The notes beneath the pieces are model-generated. The model was not told the DNA's origin and searched no databases. It saw only the letters and a program-made list of their open reading frames with translations. Shown piece after piece: positions 1 through 6,394 of a stretch of 6,809 nt of DNA. The DNA comes from Deltaproteobacteria bacterium. Lineage in GTDB: Bacteria > Desulfobacterota > Syntrophia > Syntrophales > Smithellaceae. The DNA is taken from NCBI GenBank assembly GCA_011046295.1, contig DSAV01000238.1, forward strand, positions 1-6,809, written 5' to 3'. Each line of letters opens with the position of its first letter. Position 1 is the first letter of the stretch. The position numbers and the translations under genes are program-made.

Positions 1-30
1 CCCTGCGTCTACCAGTTTCACCACTCCGGC
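1..30 (-). tRNA. tRNA-Leu, 5' part only (cut by window edge)
   Basis: Read on the minus strand, these bases match the start of a bacterial tRNA-Leu. The 5' acceptor strand GCCGGAG is followed by TG and a D-arm containing AAACTGGTAGACGC, the usual class II leucine D-arm with its GG-TAGAC signature. The anticodon, long variable arm and 3' end lie beyond the left edge, so the isoacceptor cannot be named. The mature 5' end is placed at base 30. A well-formed promoter lies just upstream on the same strand. Leucine identity is inferred from the D-arm and acceptor pattern. A tRNA-Ser is the main alternative, but it fits less well. Confidence 0.8.
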
Positions 31-40
31 ACGGGGTGCG

Positions 41-68
41 ATTATATAAGCGGTCGGGATAAAGTCAA
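41..68 (-). promoter_or_regulatory. Sigma-70-type promoter for tRNA-Leu
   Basis: On the minus strand TTGACT (bases 63-68) is followed after 16 nt by a perfect TATAAT (bases 41-46). Transcription would begin near base 34, only a few bases before the predicted mature tRNA 5' end. A very short leader like this is common for single tRNA genes. This is the best-matching promoter in the window. Confidence 0.7.
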
Positions 69-80
69 GCTAAAATCAAG

Positions 81-108
81 TTGACAGTGTTTTATGCCTG
101 TGTTAATT
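81..108 (+). promoter_or_regulatory. Candidate promoter for tRNA-Ala
   Basis: A perfect -35 box, TTGACA, is at 81-86, upstream of and co-oriented with the tRNA-Ala gene. The -10 element is unclear. GTTAAT (102-107) has a 15-nt spacer and a TGn extension, while TTAATT (103-108) has a 16-nt spacer. The -35 is convincing; the exact -10 is not. Confidence 0.4.
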
Positions 109-136
109 GGGCTGCACATTTTTTAAACACTCTCAA

Positions 137-212
137 GGGGTTGTAGCTCAGCTGGGAGAGCGCCTGAATGGCATTCAGGAGGTCAGGGGTTCGATCCCCC
201 TCAGCTCCACCA
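137..212 (+). tRNA. tRNA-Ala, anticodon GGC
   Basis: This is a complete 76-nt cloverleaf. The acceptor stem is GGGGTTG (137-143) with CAGCTCC (202-208), including G-U and U-G pairs. The D stem is GCTC/GAGC (146-149, 158-161). The anticodon stem is CCTGA/TCAGG (163-167, 175-179) around a 7-nt loop with anticodon GGC at 170-172. The T arm is AGGGG/CCCCT (185-189, 197-201) with loop TTCGATC. The discriminator base is A209 and CCA is encoded at 210-212. It reads GCC and GCU alanine codons. The gene is divergent from the tRNA-Leu gene and convergent with the chaperone gene to its right. Confidence 0.96.
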
Positions 213-220
213 AAAAGTCA

Positions 221-252
221 GGAATCATCATAAAACGGTGATTCCTTTTTTT
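221..252. terminator. Hairpin terminator, probably shared by tRNA-Ala and the convergent chaperone gene
   Basis: GGAATCATC (221-229) pairs with GGTGATTCC (237-245), including one G-U pair, to give a 9-bp stem with a 7-nt loop. Seven T residues (246-252) follow on the plus strand, making a clear intrinsic terminator 8 nt after the tRNA-Ala CCA. On the minus strand the hairpin lies 8 nt beyond the chaperone stop codon. There it is followed by TGACTTTTT, a weaker U-run. Two-way use is inferred from this position. Confidence 0.8.
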
Positions 253-253
253 A

Positions 254-1852
254 TTACAGCTCCTGCGGCAGCTTTTTAATATCTATTCTCTTTTTCTTAA
301 TCAGCGCTTCCCTGTTGCCTTCCAGCCACGAACGCATGGCTTCTTCCTGTTTAACCGAAAGCAGTATCCTTTTGTAAACTTCTTTTGCTTCTTCAAAGTT
401 CTTTCTATTTATTCCGCTTGCCTCTTTAAATTTCAGGATGATATAAGCGTCATCAACTACAAGCGGTTTTTCGGGAAAAGGATTCCCCGCCGACAGCTGA
501 ATCAGAGTTTCGACATCCCCTTCCACTAAACCTATTTTGGGAATCACATCGCCGGGCAGGAAAAAACCGGTTTCTTCTACTCTCAGCCCTTTTTCCCGAA
601 TCACTTTTTCGAATTGCTCTCCCGCCTTTGCCCTCTCCAAAATATCTTGCGCCTCGCGCGCGGCAAGGCTTTGCATTTCCGCCTCGATAAAACTTCTTCT
701 CACTTCAGCATAAACATCCTTAAGCTCCGGCAAATACGCTTCCTTTTTATCTACAACCTGCAAAAGGTAGTAGCCATTTTCGGTGGCAAGTACTTTGCTG
801 ATATCACCGTGCCTTAAACTCATCAGCTCGGCAGCAAGCCCTTTTACAGTTGCGAATTCTTTTGGAGGAGCGTTAACAAAGAAAAAACCGGTGGTTTGGA
901 CGTTTAATTTATTATCCGCTGCATATTGGTCAAAGTTATCTTCCTGATAGATGGTATTGCGCGCTTCCCGCGCACCGCTGTGCGCTTTATGCATTCCGCG
1001 GGATAGTTTCATATCCCTGAGAACCCTGCTTCTTGCCTCGGAAAACGACAACTGTCTGCCGTCTTTTCCGAGATAAATATTCCGGTGAAGATTGTAATAA
1101 TCGCGGATTTCATCATCGCTGATTCTCTCCGGCGCAAAAGCGGCAGCCGAAAAGTACAAATACTTAATTTTAAACTGCTCTGGACGGCGAAACAGACTGC
1201 TGTTGGAACTCAGATAACTTTTCAGTTGTTCAGCCGAGGGATTGACCCTATGACGCATGTCCTTGGCGGAAACGCGGACAAAATTAACGTTCACCTCCTG
1301 ATTTTGCAAAACGAACAAATCAAAAGCCTCCCTCTCGGAAACCTTAACACCTTCACGAACAATCATCTCTATGCGGTTCGCCATCAGATTGATCCTTTGC
1401 AGTGCTTCAAAATCTTCGGCTGACACGCGGTTATAGCGGAGCATTTGCCTGTATTTTCTTTCGTCGAACATACCGTCGGTCTGGAACTCAGGAATGGATG
1501 TAATCGAACGAACCAGATCCTCGTCGGAAACCTGCAGCTTTAAATCCGAGGCCTTGGACATAATAACGTGCCGGTCGATAAGGTCGTCATATGCTTTTTG
1601 CTTGAGATCCATTTGCTTGAGCATCTCCGGAGTCAGTTCAGCACCATAGCGCTGCCGGGCCACATTAAGCAGTCTTTCATATTCTTCACGAACATCAGCT
1701 TCGACGATTGTCCGTCCGTCAACAATAGCTATAACCGATGCCGTCTGGCTGCCTCTGTCGGTACCAAAGTACAGAACAAAGACAATAATGATTACCGCGA
1801 TAACGGCAAGCATGAACCAGCCGCGCGCGTACTTGCGGAAAAATTTTAGCAT
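254..1852 (-). CDS. PpiD/SurA-like periplasmic folding factor with SurA_N domain, membrane-anchored
   Basis: This 532-residue protein has a short basic N-terminus and one membrane segment (about residues 13-30), which leaves the rest in the periplasm. Residues 38-170 resemble the SurA/PpiD N-terminal chaperone domain, with VDGRTI near 44 and the FQTDGMFDERKYRQML pattern near 123-138. The C-terminal half holds two related parvulin-like units (about 313-371 and 420-479), each starting with an ETGFF/TTGFF-type strand. The classical parvulin signature (ARHIL, then GG-LG-F) is not visible. It may therefore work as a chaperone for exported and outer-membrane proteins rather than as an active prolyl isomerase. 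PpiD of E. coli is about 620 residues, so this is a shorter relative. The ATG at 1852 has an AGAGGTGG ribosome site 7 nt upstream (GAGG to ATG). The gene is divergent from mreB. The family call is firm; the symbol ppiD would be only an analogy. Confidence 0.85.
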   Translation of the reverse strand: MLKFFRKYARGWFMLAVIAVIIIVFVLYFGTDRGSQTASVIAIVDGRTIVEADVREEYERLLNVARQRYGAELTPEMLKQMDLKQKAYDDLIDRHVIMSKASDLKLQVSDEDLVRSITSIPEFQTDGMFDERKYRQMLRYNRVSAEDFEALQRINLMANRIEMIVREGVKVSEREAFDLFVLQNQEVNVNFVRVSAKDMRHRVNPSAEQLKSYLSSNSSLFRRPEQFKIKYLYFSAAAFAPERISDDEIRDYYNLHRNIYLGKDGRQLSFSEARSRVLRDMKLSRGMHKAHSGAREARNTIYQEDNFDQYAADNKLNVQTTGFFFVNAPPKEFATVKGLAAELMSLRHGDISKVLATENGYYLLQVVDKKEAYLPELKDVYAEVRRSFIEAEMQSLAAREAQDILERAKAGEQFEKVIREKGLRVEETGFFLPGDVIPKIGLVEGDVETLIQLSAGNPFPEKPLVVDDAYIILKFKEASGINRKNFEEAKEVYKRILLSVKQEEAMRSWLEGNREALIKKKRIDIKKLPQEL

Positions 1853-1856
1853 AAAC

Positions 1857-1863
1857 CCACCTC
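1857..1863 (-). promoter_or_regulatory. Ribosome binding site of the chaperone gene
   Basis: The minus strand reads GAGGTGG here, with GAGG ending 7 nt before the ATG at 1852. This is good spacing and supports that start over any internal ATG, as does the basic residue run before the membrane segment. Confidence 0.75.
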
Positions 1864-1911
1864 TAAATTGTAATTGCCTGATGCGACAATAATTGAAGCT
1901 TGTATTTTCCT

Positions 1912-1917
1912 ATTATA
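1912..1917 (-). promoter_or_regulatory. Candidate -10 element for the chaperone gene
   Basis: A perfect TATAAT on the minus strand lies about 60 nt upstream of the chaperone start and would give a leader of roughly 53 nt. No good -35 hexamer is found at 16-18 nt. The upstream sequence is AT-rich, with TATATT and TTATAT alternatives. The promoter is plausible but rests on the -10 alone. Confidence 0.4.
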
Positions 1918-1953
1918 GTCACCTGTAAAATGCAAATATAATTTAAAAAGGCG

Positions 1954-1982
1954 TTGATTAGGCAAGGGAAATACGGTATAGA
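1954..1982 (+). promoter_or_regulatory. Candidate promoter for the mreBCD-mrdA-rodA operon
   Basis: TTGATT (1954-1959) and TATAGA (1977-1982) are separated by 17 nt. Each matches four of the six consensus bases, including the most conserved TTG and TATA. Transcription would start near 1989, giving a leader of about 50 nt before mreB. The site lies back to back with the chaperone -10 element in a 186-base divergent intergenic region. Confidence 0.5.
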
Positions 1983-2029
1983 AAAAAATCTGTCAAAAAG
2001 CGAATTTTATCTTAAATACTTAGAAAACT

Positions 2030-2034
2030 GGAGG
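2030..2034 (+). promoter_or_regulatory. Ribosome binding site of mreB
   Basis: A perfect GGAGG core lies 4 nt before the ATG at 2039. The spacing is slightly short, but this is the strongest Shine-Dalgarno in the cluster. That fits the need for more MreB than membrane partners. Confidence 0.8.
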
Positions 2035-2038
2035 ATGA

Positions 2039-3076
2039 ATGCTGTTCGATTACATTTTGGGGCAATTTTCCAATGACCTCGCCATAGATTTGGGTACAGC
2101 AAACACATTGGTATATGTCAAAGGCAGGGGAATCGTTTTGAATGAACCGTCCGTTGTAGCCGTACACCAGGACGCGAAAGGAGTAAAAAAAGTTCTGGCC
2201 GTCGGCAATGAAGCCAAAATTATGTTGGGGCGCACGCCCGGTAACATCGTGGCCATGAGGCCGATGCGCGATGGCGTGATTGCCGATTTTGACGTGACGG
2301 AAGCGATGCTGAGGCATTTTATTTTGTCCGTGCACAACCGCAAAACATTGGTCCACCCGCGGATTATTGTCGCCGTGCCTTCAGGAATAACGCAGGTGGA
2401 AAAAAGGGCAGTGCGCGAAACGGTGGAATCGGCGGGGGCAAGAGAAATATACATAATAGACGAGCCGATGGCCGCGGCAATCGGCGCCGGGCTTCCCATC
2501 TCAGAGCCAACAAGTTCGATGGTGGTCGATATAGGCGGCGGAACCACGGAAGTGGCCGTTATTTCGCTTGCCGGCATTGTTTATTCCAAATCGGTAAAAG
2601 TGGCGGGTGATAAAATTGACGAAGCCATCATCCAGTATATGAAACGCAAGTATAACCTGCTCATCGGGGAAAGAACAGCGGAAACCATCAAGCATGAGCT
2701 TGGATGCGCATATCCCCTTGACGAGATAAAGATAGGCGATGTTAAAGGCCGGGATTTAATCGCCGGAATTCCCAAAATTATTGAAAGCAATTCCGAAGAA
2801 ATCAGGGAGGCGATCAGTGAACCTCTCACTATGATTGTCGAAGCGGTAAAAGACGCGTTGGAAAATTCTCCGCCGGAACTTGCAGGTGATATCGTCGATA
2901 GAGGCATTGTGCTGACGGGCGGCGGGTCTCTTTTGCAAAATATTGATATTCTTCTCCGGGAGGAAACCGGACTGCCGATAACAATTACCGACGACCCTCT
3001 TTCCGCCGTAGCGCGCGGCGCTGGCATGGCGCTGGACCAGCTTGAAGTCCTCAGAGAAATTGCCGTACAGGTGTGA
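2039..3076 (+). CDS. mreB: Rod shape-determining protein MreB, bacterial actin
   Basis: MreB is an ATP-binding actin homologue that forms short curved filaments under the inner membrane and directs where the elongation machinery inserts new wall. At 345 residues it has the usual family length. Visible motifs, in order, are phosphate-1 IDLGTANT (16-23), connect-1 IIDEPMAAAIG (139-149), phosphate-2 VVDIGGGTTEVAVIS (162-176) and the adenosine motif GIVLTGGGSLL (289-299). The first residues, MLFDYILGQFSND, can form an amphipathic helix for membrane attachment. The ATG at 2039 is chosen because GGAGG sits 4 nt upstream and the N-terminus matches the family. An ATG at 2035 is in another frame. It is first in the operon, 84 nt before mreC, and no motif residue is missing. 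Confidence 0.98.
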   Translation: MLFDYILGQFSNDLAIDLGTANTLVYVKGRGIVLNEPSVVAVHQDAKGVKKVLAVGNEAKIMLGRTPGNIVAMRPMRDGVIADFDVTEAMLRHFILSVHNRKTLVHPRIIVAVPSGITQVEKRAVRETVESAGAREIYIIDEPMAAAIGAGLPISEPTSSMVVDIGGGTTEVAVISLAGIVYSKSVKVAGDKIDEAIIQYMKRKYNLLIGERTAETIKHELGCAYPLDEIKIGDVKGRDLIAGIPKIIESNSEEIREAISEPLTMIVEAVKDALENSPPELAGDIVDRGIVLTGGGSLLQNIDILLREETGLPITITDDPLSAVARGAGMALDQLEVLREIAVQV

Positions 3077-3110
3077 AAACTATATAAACGGACTTAGTAA
3101 ATACCCTCTT

Positions 3111-3139
3111 TTCACAATTTGCCGGCGCGGACTTATCAT
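3111..3139 (+). promoter_or_regulatory. Candidate internal promoter before mreC
   Basis: TTCACA (3111-3116) and TATCAT (3134-3139) are separated by 17 nt, and each matches five of six consensus bases. The predicted start near 3146 leaves a leader of about 15 nt before mreC, with the ribosome site inside it. It lies in the largest gap of the cluster, so mreC onwards could be transcribed separately from mreB. This is a sequence match only. Confidence 0.4.
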
Positions 3140-3160
3140 TTTATTTTGACCAGGTAAAGA

Positions 3161-3982
3161 ATGATTTTTTTAAAAAATTATAAATCTCTAGCTTTTGTCG
3201 TTTTTCTTTTTCTGGTCGCTCTAATCATGCTATCCTACAGCGCGAAATACGGGCAAGGCGGCGGCGTGTTCAAAAACATCGTGCTGGAAACAGCCGCGCC
3301 TCTGCAATCAGTTCTCAACTCTTCCGTGACAACCGTGAGCGACGCGTGGAAGCGCTATGTATTCCTTGTCGGCCTTGAAGAGGAAAATAAAAAATTAAAC
3401 AAGTTTATCGGCTATCTTCAGTCAGAGCTTATAACATACAGGGAAGGTTACCTCGACGCACAGAGACTAGGCGAAATTCTTGCTCTCAAAAAAAGCGTTG
3501 ATTACCCGTCTGTAGCGGCGCGGGTTATCGCCAAAGATCAGGCGGCTCTTTCTAAAACTATTTTGATTGATAAAGGTTCCGCACATGGACTAAAAAAAAA
3601 TATGCCGGTTTTGGTTCCTTCAGGTTTGGCGGGACGCCTCATCGATGTTTCCTGGCATGTCTCCAAAGCTTTATTGCTCATCGATGAAAACAGCAATGTT
3701 GATGCAATGCTGCAAAGGACAAGGGCGCAGGGAATTGCCAGTGGAGCCGGGTACCGCGGATGCGTTTTAAAATATATTACTCGCGATCAAAGCGTGGCCG
3801 AAGGCGATGTTGTCATTTCTTCGGGAATGGGCGGCGTTTTCCCCAAAGGCTTGCTGATCGGCGCGGTCAGCCAGGTGGAAAAACCGCATACAGACCTTTT
3901 TTTGAATATCAGGATTGCACCTTTTGTCGATTTTTCGAAATTAGAAGAAGTAATTGTCCTGATTACCGAGGACGGTAAATAG
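3161..3982 (+). CDS. mreC: Rod shape-determining protein MreC
   Basis: MreC is a single-pass inner-membrane protein whose periplasmic part scaffolds the elongation complex and is known in the family to contact and activate PBP2. The 273 residues are typical in length. A short cytoplasmic tail (MIFLKNYKS) precedes one membrane helix (about 10-27). A coiled-coil region follows (about 72-110, EEENKKLNKFIGYLQSEL onwards), then the two beta-barrel halves of the MreC core (about 115-270). The core includes the family pattern GDVVISSGMGGVFPKGLLIG (215-234). The ATG at 3161 has a modest CAGGTAAAG ribosome site. The stop codon is 2 nt before the mreD ATG, so the two are almost certainly co-translated. 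Confidence 0.96.
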   Translation: MIFLKNYKSLAFVVFLFLVALIMLSYSAKYGQGGGVFKNIVLETAAPLQSVLNSSVTTVSDAWKRYVFLVGLEEENKKLNKFIGYLQSELITYREGYLDAQRLGEILALKKSVDYPSVAARVIAKDQAALSKTILIDKGSAHGLKKNMPVLVPSGLAGRLIDVSWHVSKALLLIDENSNVDAMLQRTRAQGIASGAGYRGCVLKYITRDQSVAEGDVVISSGMGGVFPKGLLIGAVSQVEKPHTDLFLNIRIAPFVDFSKLEEVIVLITEDGK

Positions 3983-3984
3983 CA

Positions 3985-4512
3985 ATGTCTTATATCATAT
4001 ATTTATTGCTGCCATTATTATCAATCTCACTGGTTGTGCTGCAAGCGACTCTCGCGGACATTTTCTTTTCCGGCCGCCTGGTTATTGAGCTTTCGCTTAT
4101 TGCCGTCATATACGCTGGCTTTCGTATGGAACTAATTAGTGGTTCCGTTTTCGCATTTATCACCGGTTTTGTTTTTGATTGTATCGCCGGGTCGGTAATG
4201 GGTTTATTTACTTTTTTTTATTCTATTGTTTTTATCTGTTCATTTATTTTTTCCCTCATTATAGATAGCAGCAGATTGCTTTTTATTTCCTTATACAGTT
4301 TTTGCTGCGCTTTAACCGAAAAAATGCTGGTTATATTATTTTATAAATTGTTTTTGGGTTTTGACGCTTCTACCGGATTGCCTTTTGTTTTCTTGTCGGA
4401 GACCCTGCTACTTGGATTGTTAGCGCCGGCATTTTTTTATTTAATGCGCCGCCTTGAGATTATTTTTTATGGAAAACCGCTTCAGCGTGCTGAACACACC
4501 GGATCCGGGTGA
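3985..4512 (+). CDS. mreD: Rod shape-determining protein MreD
   Basis: MreD is a small polytopic inner-membrane partner of MreC. The 175 residues are very hydrophobic, with five or six likely membrane helices. The family pattern of glycine and aspartate in a membrane-proximal helix is seen as ITGFVFDCIAGSVMGLF (59-75). The identity rests on this pattern, the length, and the position between mreC and mrdA, because MreD sequences diverge quickly. The ATG at 3985 is 2 nt after the mreC stop, with GAGGA (3968-3972) lying 12 nt upstream inside mreC, so coupling to mreC translation is likely. The coding strand is richer in T than its neighbours, as expected from many Phe, Leu and Ile codons. Its 3' end overlaps mrdA by 44 nt. 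Confidence 0.93.
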   Translation: MSYIIYLLLPLLSISLVVLQATLADIFFSGRLVIELSLIAVIYAGFRMELISGSVFAFITGFVFDCIAGSVMGLFTFFYSIVFICSFIFSLIIDSSRLLFISLYSFCCALTEKMLVILFYKLFLGFDASTGLPFVFLSETLLLGLLAPAFFYLMRRLEIIFYGKPLQRAEHTGSG

Positions 4513-6352
4513 ATTTCGGCAGAAATTTAAAGTTGTTCTTTTCCTGCTGCTGGTGATTTTTTCCGTCCTGCTGATCAGGCTCTGGTTTCTGCAGATAATC
4601 AAAACGGAAGAGCTGCAGCAACGTTCAGAAAGCAATGCCGTCCGTTATCGGAAAATTCAAGCTATGCGCGGACTGATTCTGGACAGAAACGGCGTGTTGC
4701 TTGCTGGAAGTCTGCCTTCTTTTAATGTCGTTTATATGCCGGGAGTTGTAAAGGATCATGAACAGATACTCAATCGGCTCAAGTCGCTTTACGAAAAACA
4801 ATCCCTTCCGGTTGAATTTGATTCTTCCTTGCCGAAGTCAGTCCGGCCGTATATGCCTATAAAATTGGAAGAAAATATCGGCATGGAAAAAGTTGCCGTA
4901 GTAGAAACTAACTCTCTTAGTTTAACCGGAGTTTACATAGATGTCTCTCCCGTGCGCCGCTATCCCAAAGGGGAAATGATGGCGCCGATAATCGGATACA
5001 CAGGTGAAGTCTGCAGGGAAGACTTAAAAAAAGAAAAAGGCGGATATACGCTGGGAGATATTTCCGGCAGACATGGCGTGGAGAGAGTCTTCGACGAATA
5101 CATTCGGGGTAAAAACGGCGCCGAGCTGATTGAGGTTAACGTTTATGAACGAGAAATTAAAAATTTAGGGCGCATAGACCCGGTACCCGGCAATAATGTT
5201 GTGATGAGCGTTGATGCCGGATTACAGAAAGTTGCATGGGAGGCGCTAAAAGGAAAGGCGGGCGCCGTCGTCGCGCTGGATCCTCGCGACGGAGCGATAT
5301 TGGCTATGGTAAGCGCGCCTTCTTTTGACCCCCATCTTTTCAACGTGACTTTTTCACCAGAGCAGTGGAGAGGTCTGCTGAATAATCCGCGTGCCCCCAT
5401 GATCAACAGGGCAATATCAGGACAGTATCCGCCCGGCTCCGTCTACAAATTGATTGTCGCAGCCGCCGCGCTTGAAGAAGGCGTCATTTCCCCGGATAGT
5501 AAAATACTTTGCACCGGAGCATACAGATTGGGAAGCAGAACTTACCGCTGCTGGAGGAGGCATGGTCATGGCAAAGTTGACCTGCATAGGGCCATTGTGG
5601 AATCATGCGATGTTTATTTTTATAATACCGGTAGAATGCTGGGCGTGGACACGATAGCAAAATACGCAAGGCTTTTCGGGTTGGGAAGCCCCACCGGAAT
5701 TAATCTTCCCAATGAAATGAGCGGGATAGTTCCGTCACAGGAGTGGAAATTGTCCCGCATGGAACAACCTTGGCTGCCGGGTGAAACAATTTCCATATCC
5801 ATCGGGCAGGGATATAACCTGGCCACGCCTCTTCAACTTGCCAATGCCTACGCTGCCTTGGCCAATGGCGGAACTTTCTGGAAGCCTTATCTGGTGCGGC
5901 GCGTGGAAACCATCAAAGGAAGGATTTTATTCGAGCACAAAGCGGAAAAAATAGGAACGCTTTCATTGAGTAACAACACTATCGAATTACTGAAAAATGC
6001 TCTTTGGGGAGCGGTCAATGACAAGAGGGGCACGGGCAGAGCAGCCAGGATAGCTCATGTTGACGTCAGCGGCAAGACCGGCACCTCGCAGGTTGTCGGA
6101 CTGCCTCAGGATCTTCAGGCCCGCAAAGAAATAAAATTTACCGAGTTTCAAAAAGATCATGCACTGTTTGTGTGCTTCGCCCCCCGGAATAATCCGGAAA
6201 TAGTTATAGCGGTAGTTGTAGAACACGGGGGACAAGGGGGATCGGTAGCCGCGCCGATTGCGCGACGGATACTGAACGCTTATTTCGCGAAAAAAGACAA
6301 AGAGCAGGCTACCATGGCGAAAAAAGCCTCGGATAGCCGCGAGAGCTACTAA
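4469..6352 (+). CDS. mrdA: Penicillin-binding protein 2 (MrdA), elongation-specific D,D-transpeptidase
   Basis: This enzyme crosslinks peptidoglycan during side-wall growth, working with RodA and activated by MreC. It is the family's usual class B PBP of 627 residues. Residues 22-42 form the membrane anchor. The PBP dimerisation/pedestal domain follows, with RGLILDRNG at 67-75. The transpeptidase domain has all three active-site motifs: SVYK (nucleophile Ser324, Lys327), SCD (379-381) and KTG (536-538). Cys348, Cys361, His367 and Cys380 could form a metal site next to the active centre. The ATG at 4469 is preferred over an in-frame TTG at 4454, which has no ribosome site. The chosen ATG has only a weak GAG at 4456-4458 and overlaps mreD by 44 nt, suggesting translational coupling. 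The tail is Lys-rich (about 608-627). The function is confident; the start is less so. Confidence 0.96.
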   Translation: MENRFSVLNTPDPGEFRQKFKVVLFLLLVIFSVLLIRLWFLQIIKTEELQQRSESNAVRYRKIQAMRGLILDRNGVLLAGSLPSFNVVYMPGVVKDHEQILNRLKSLYEKQSLPVEFDSSLPKSVRPYMPIKLEENIGMEKVAVVETNSLSLTGVYIDVSPVRRYPKGEMMAPIIGYTGEVCREDLKKEKGGYTLGDISGRHGVERVFDEYIRGKNGAELIEVNVYEREIKNLGRIDPVPGNNVVMSVDAGLQKVAWEALKGKAGAVVALDPRDGAILAMVSAPSFDPHLFNVTFSPEQWRGLLNNPRAPMINRAISGQYPPGSVYKLIVAAAALEEGVISPDSKILCTGAYRLGSRTYRCWRRHGHGKVDLHRAIVESCDVYFYNTGRMLGVDTIAKYARLFGLGSPTGINLPNEMSGIVPSQEWKLSRMEQPWLPGETISISIGQGYNLATPLQLANAYAALANGGTFWKPYLVRRVETIKGRILFEHKAEKIGTLSLSNNTIELLKNALWGAVNDKRGTGRAARIAHVDVSGKTGTSQVVGLPQDLQARKEIKFTEFQKDHALFVCFAPRNNPEIVIAVVVEHGGQGGSVAAPIARRILNAYFAKKDKEQATMAKKASDSRESY

Positions 6353-6394
6353 TTTAGAAACACACGAGAAGAAAACATAAAAAATGGTTGTGTT

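Noticed and set aside
1085..1423. Plus-strand open frames over the chaperone gene (also 614-817 and 1568-1849)
   Set aside because: They oppose a gene with clear SurA_N features, a good ribosome site and a signal-anchor start. Their products show no family features.
2050..2577. Antisense open frame of 175 codons over mreB, with others nearby at 2012-2356 and 2581-3027
   Set aside because: These lie wholly against a well-conserved mreB. The translations are rich in Ser, Thr, Ala and Ile runs typical of shadow frames, with no recognisable domain and no ribosome site.
3072..3116. CRP/FNR-like operator, suggested by TGTGA and TCACA
   Set aside because: The half-sites are separated by over 30 nt instead of the 6 or so needed for one dimer site, so they are treated only as an inverted repeat.
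4454..4468. TTG start extending mrdA by five residues
   Set aside because: There is no Shine-Dalgarno before the TTG. The ATG at 4469 gives a normal PBP2 N-terminus. It cannot be fully excluded.
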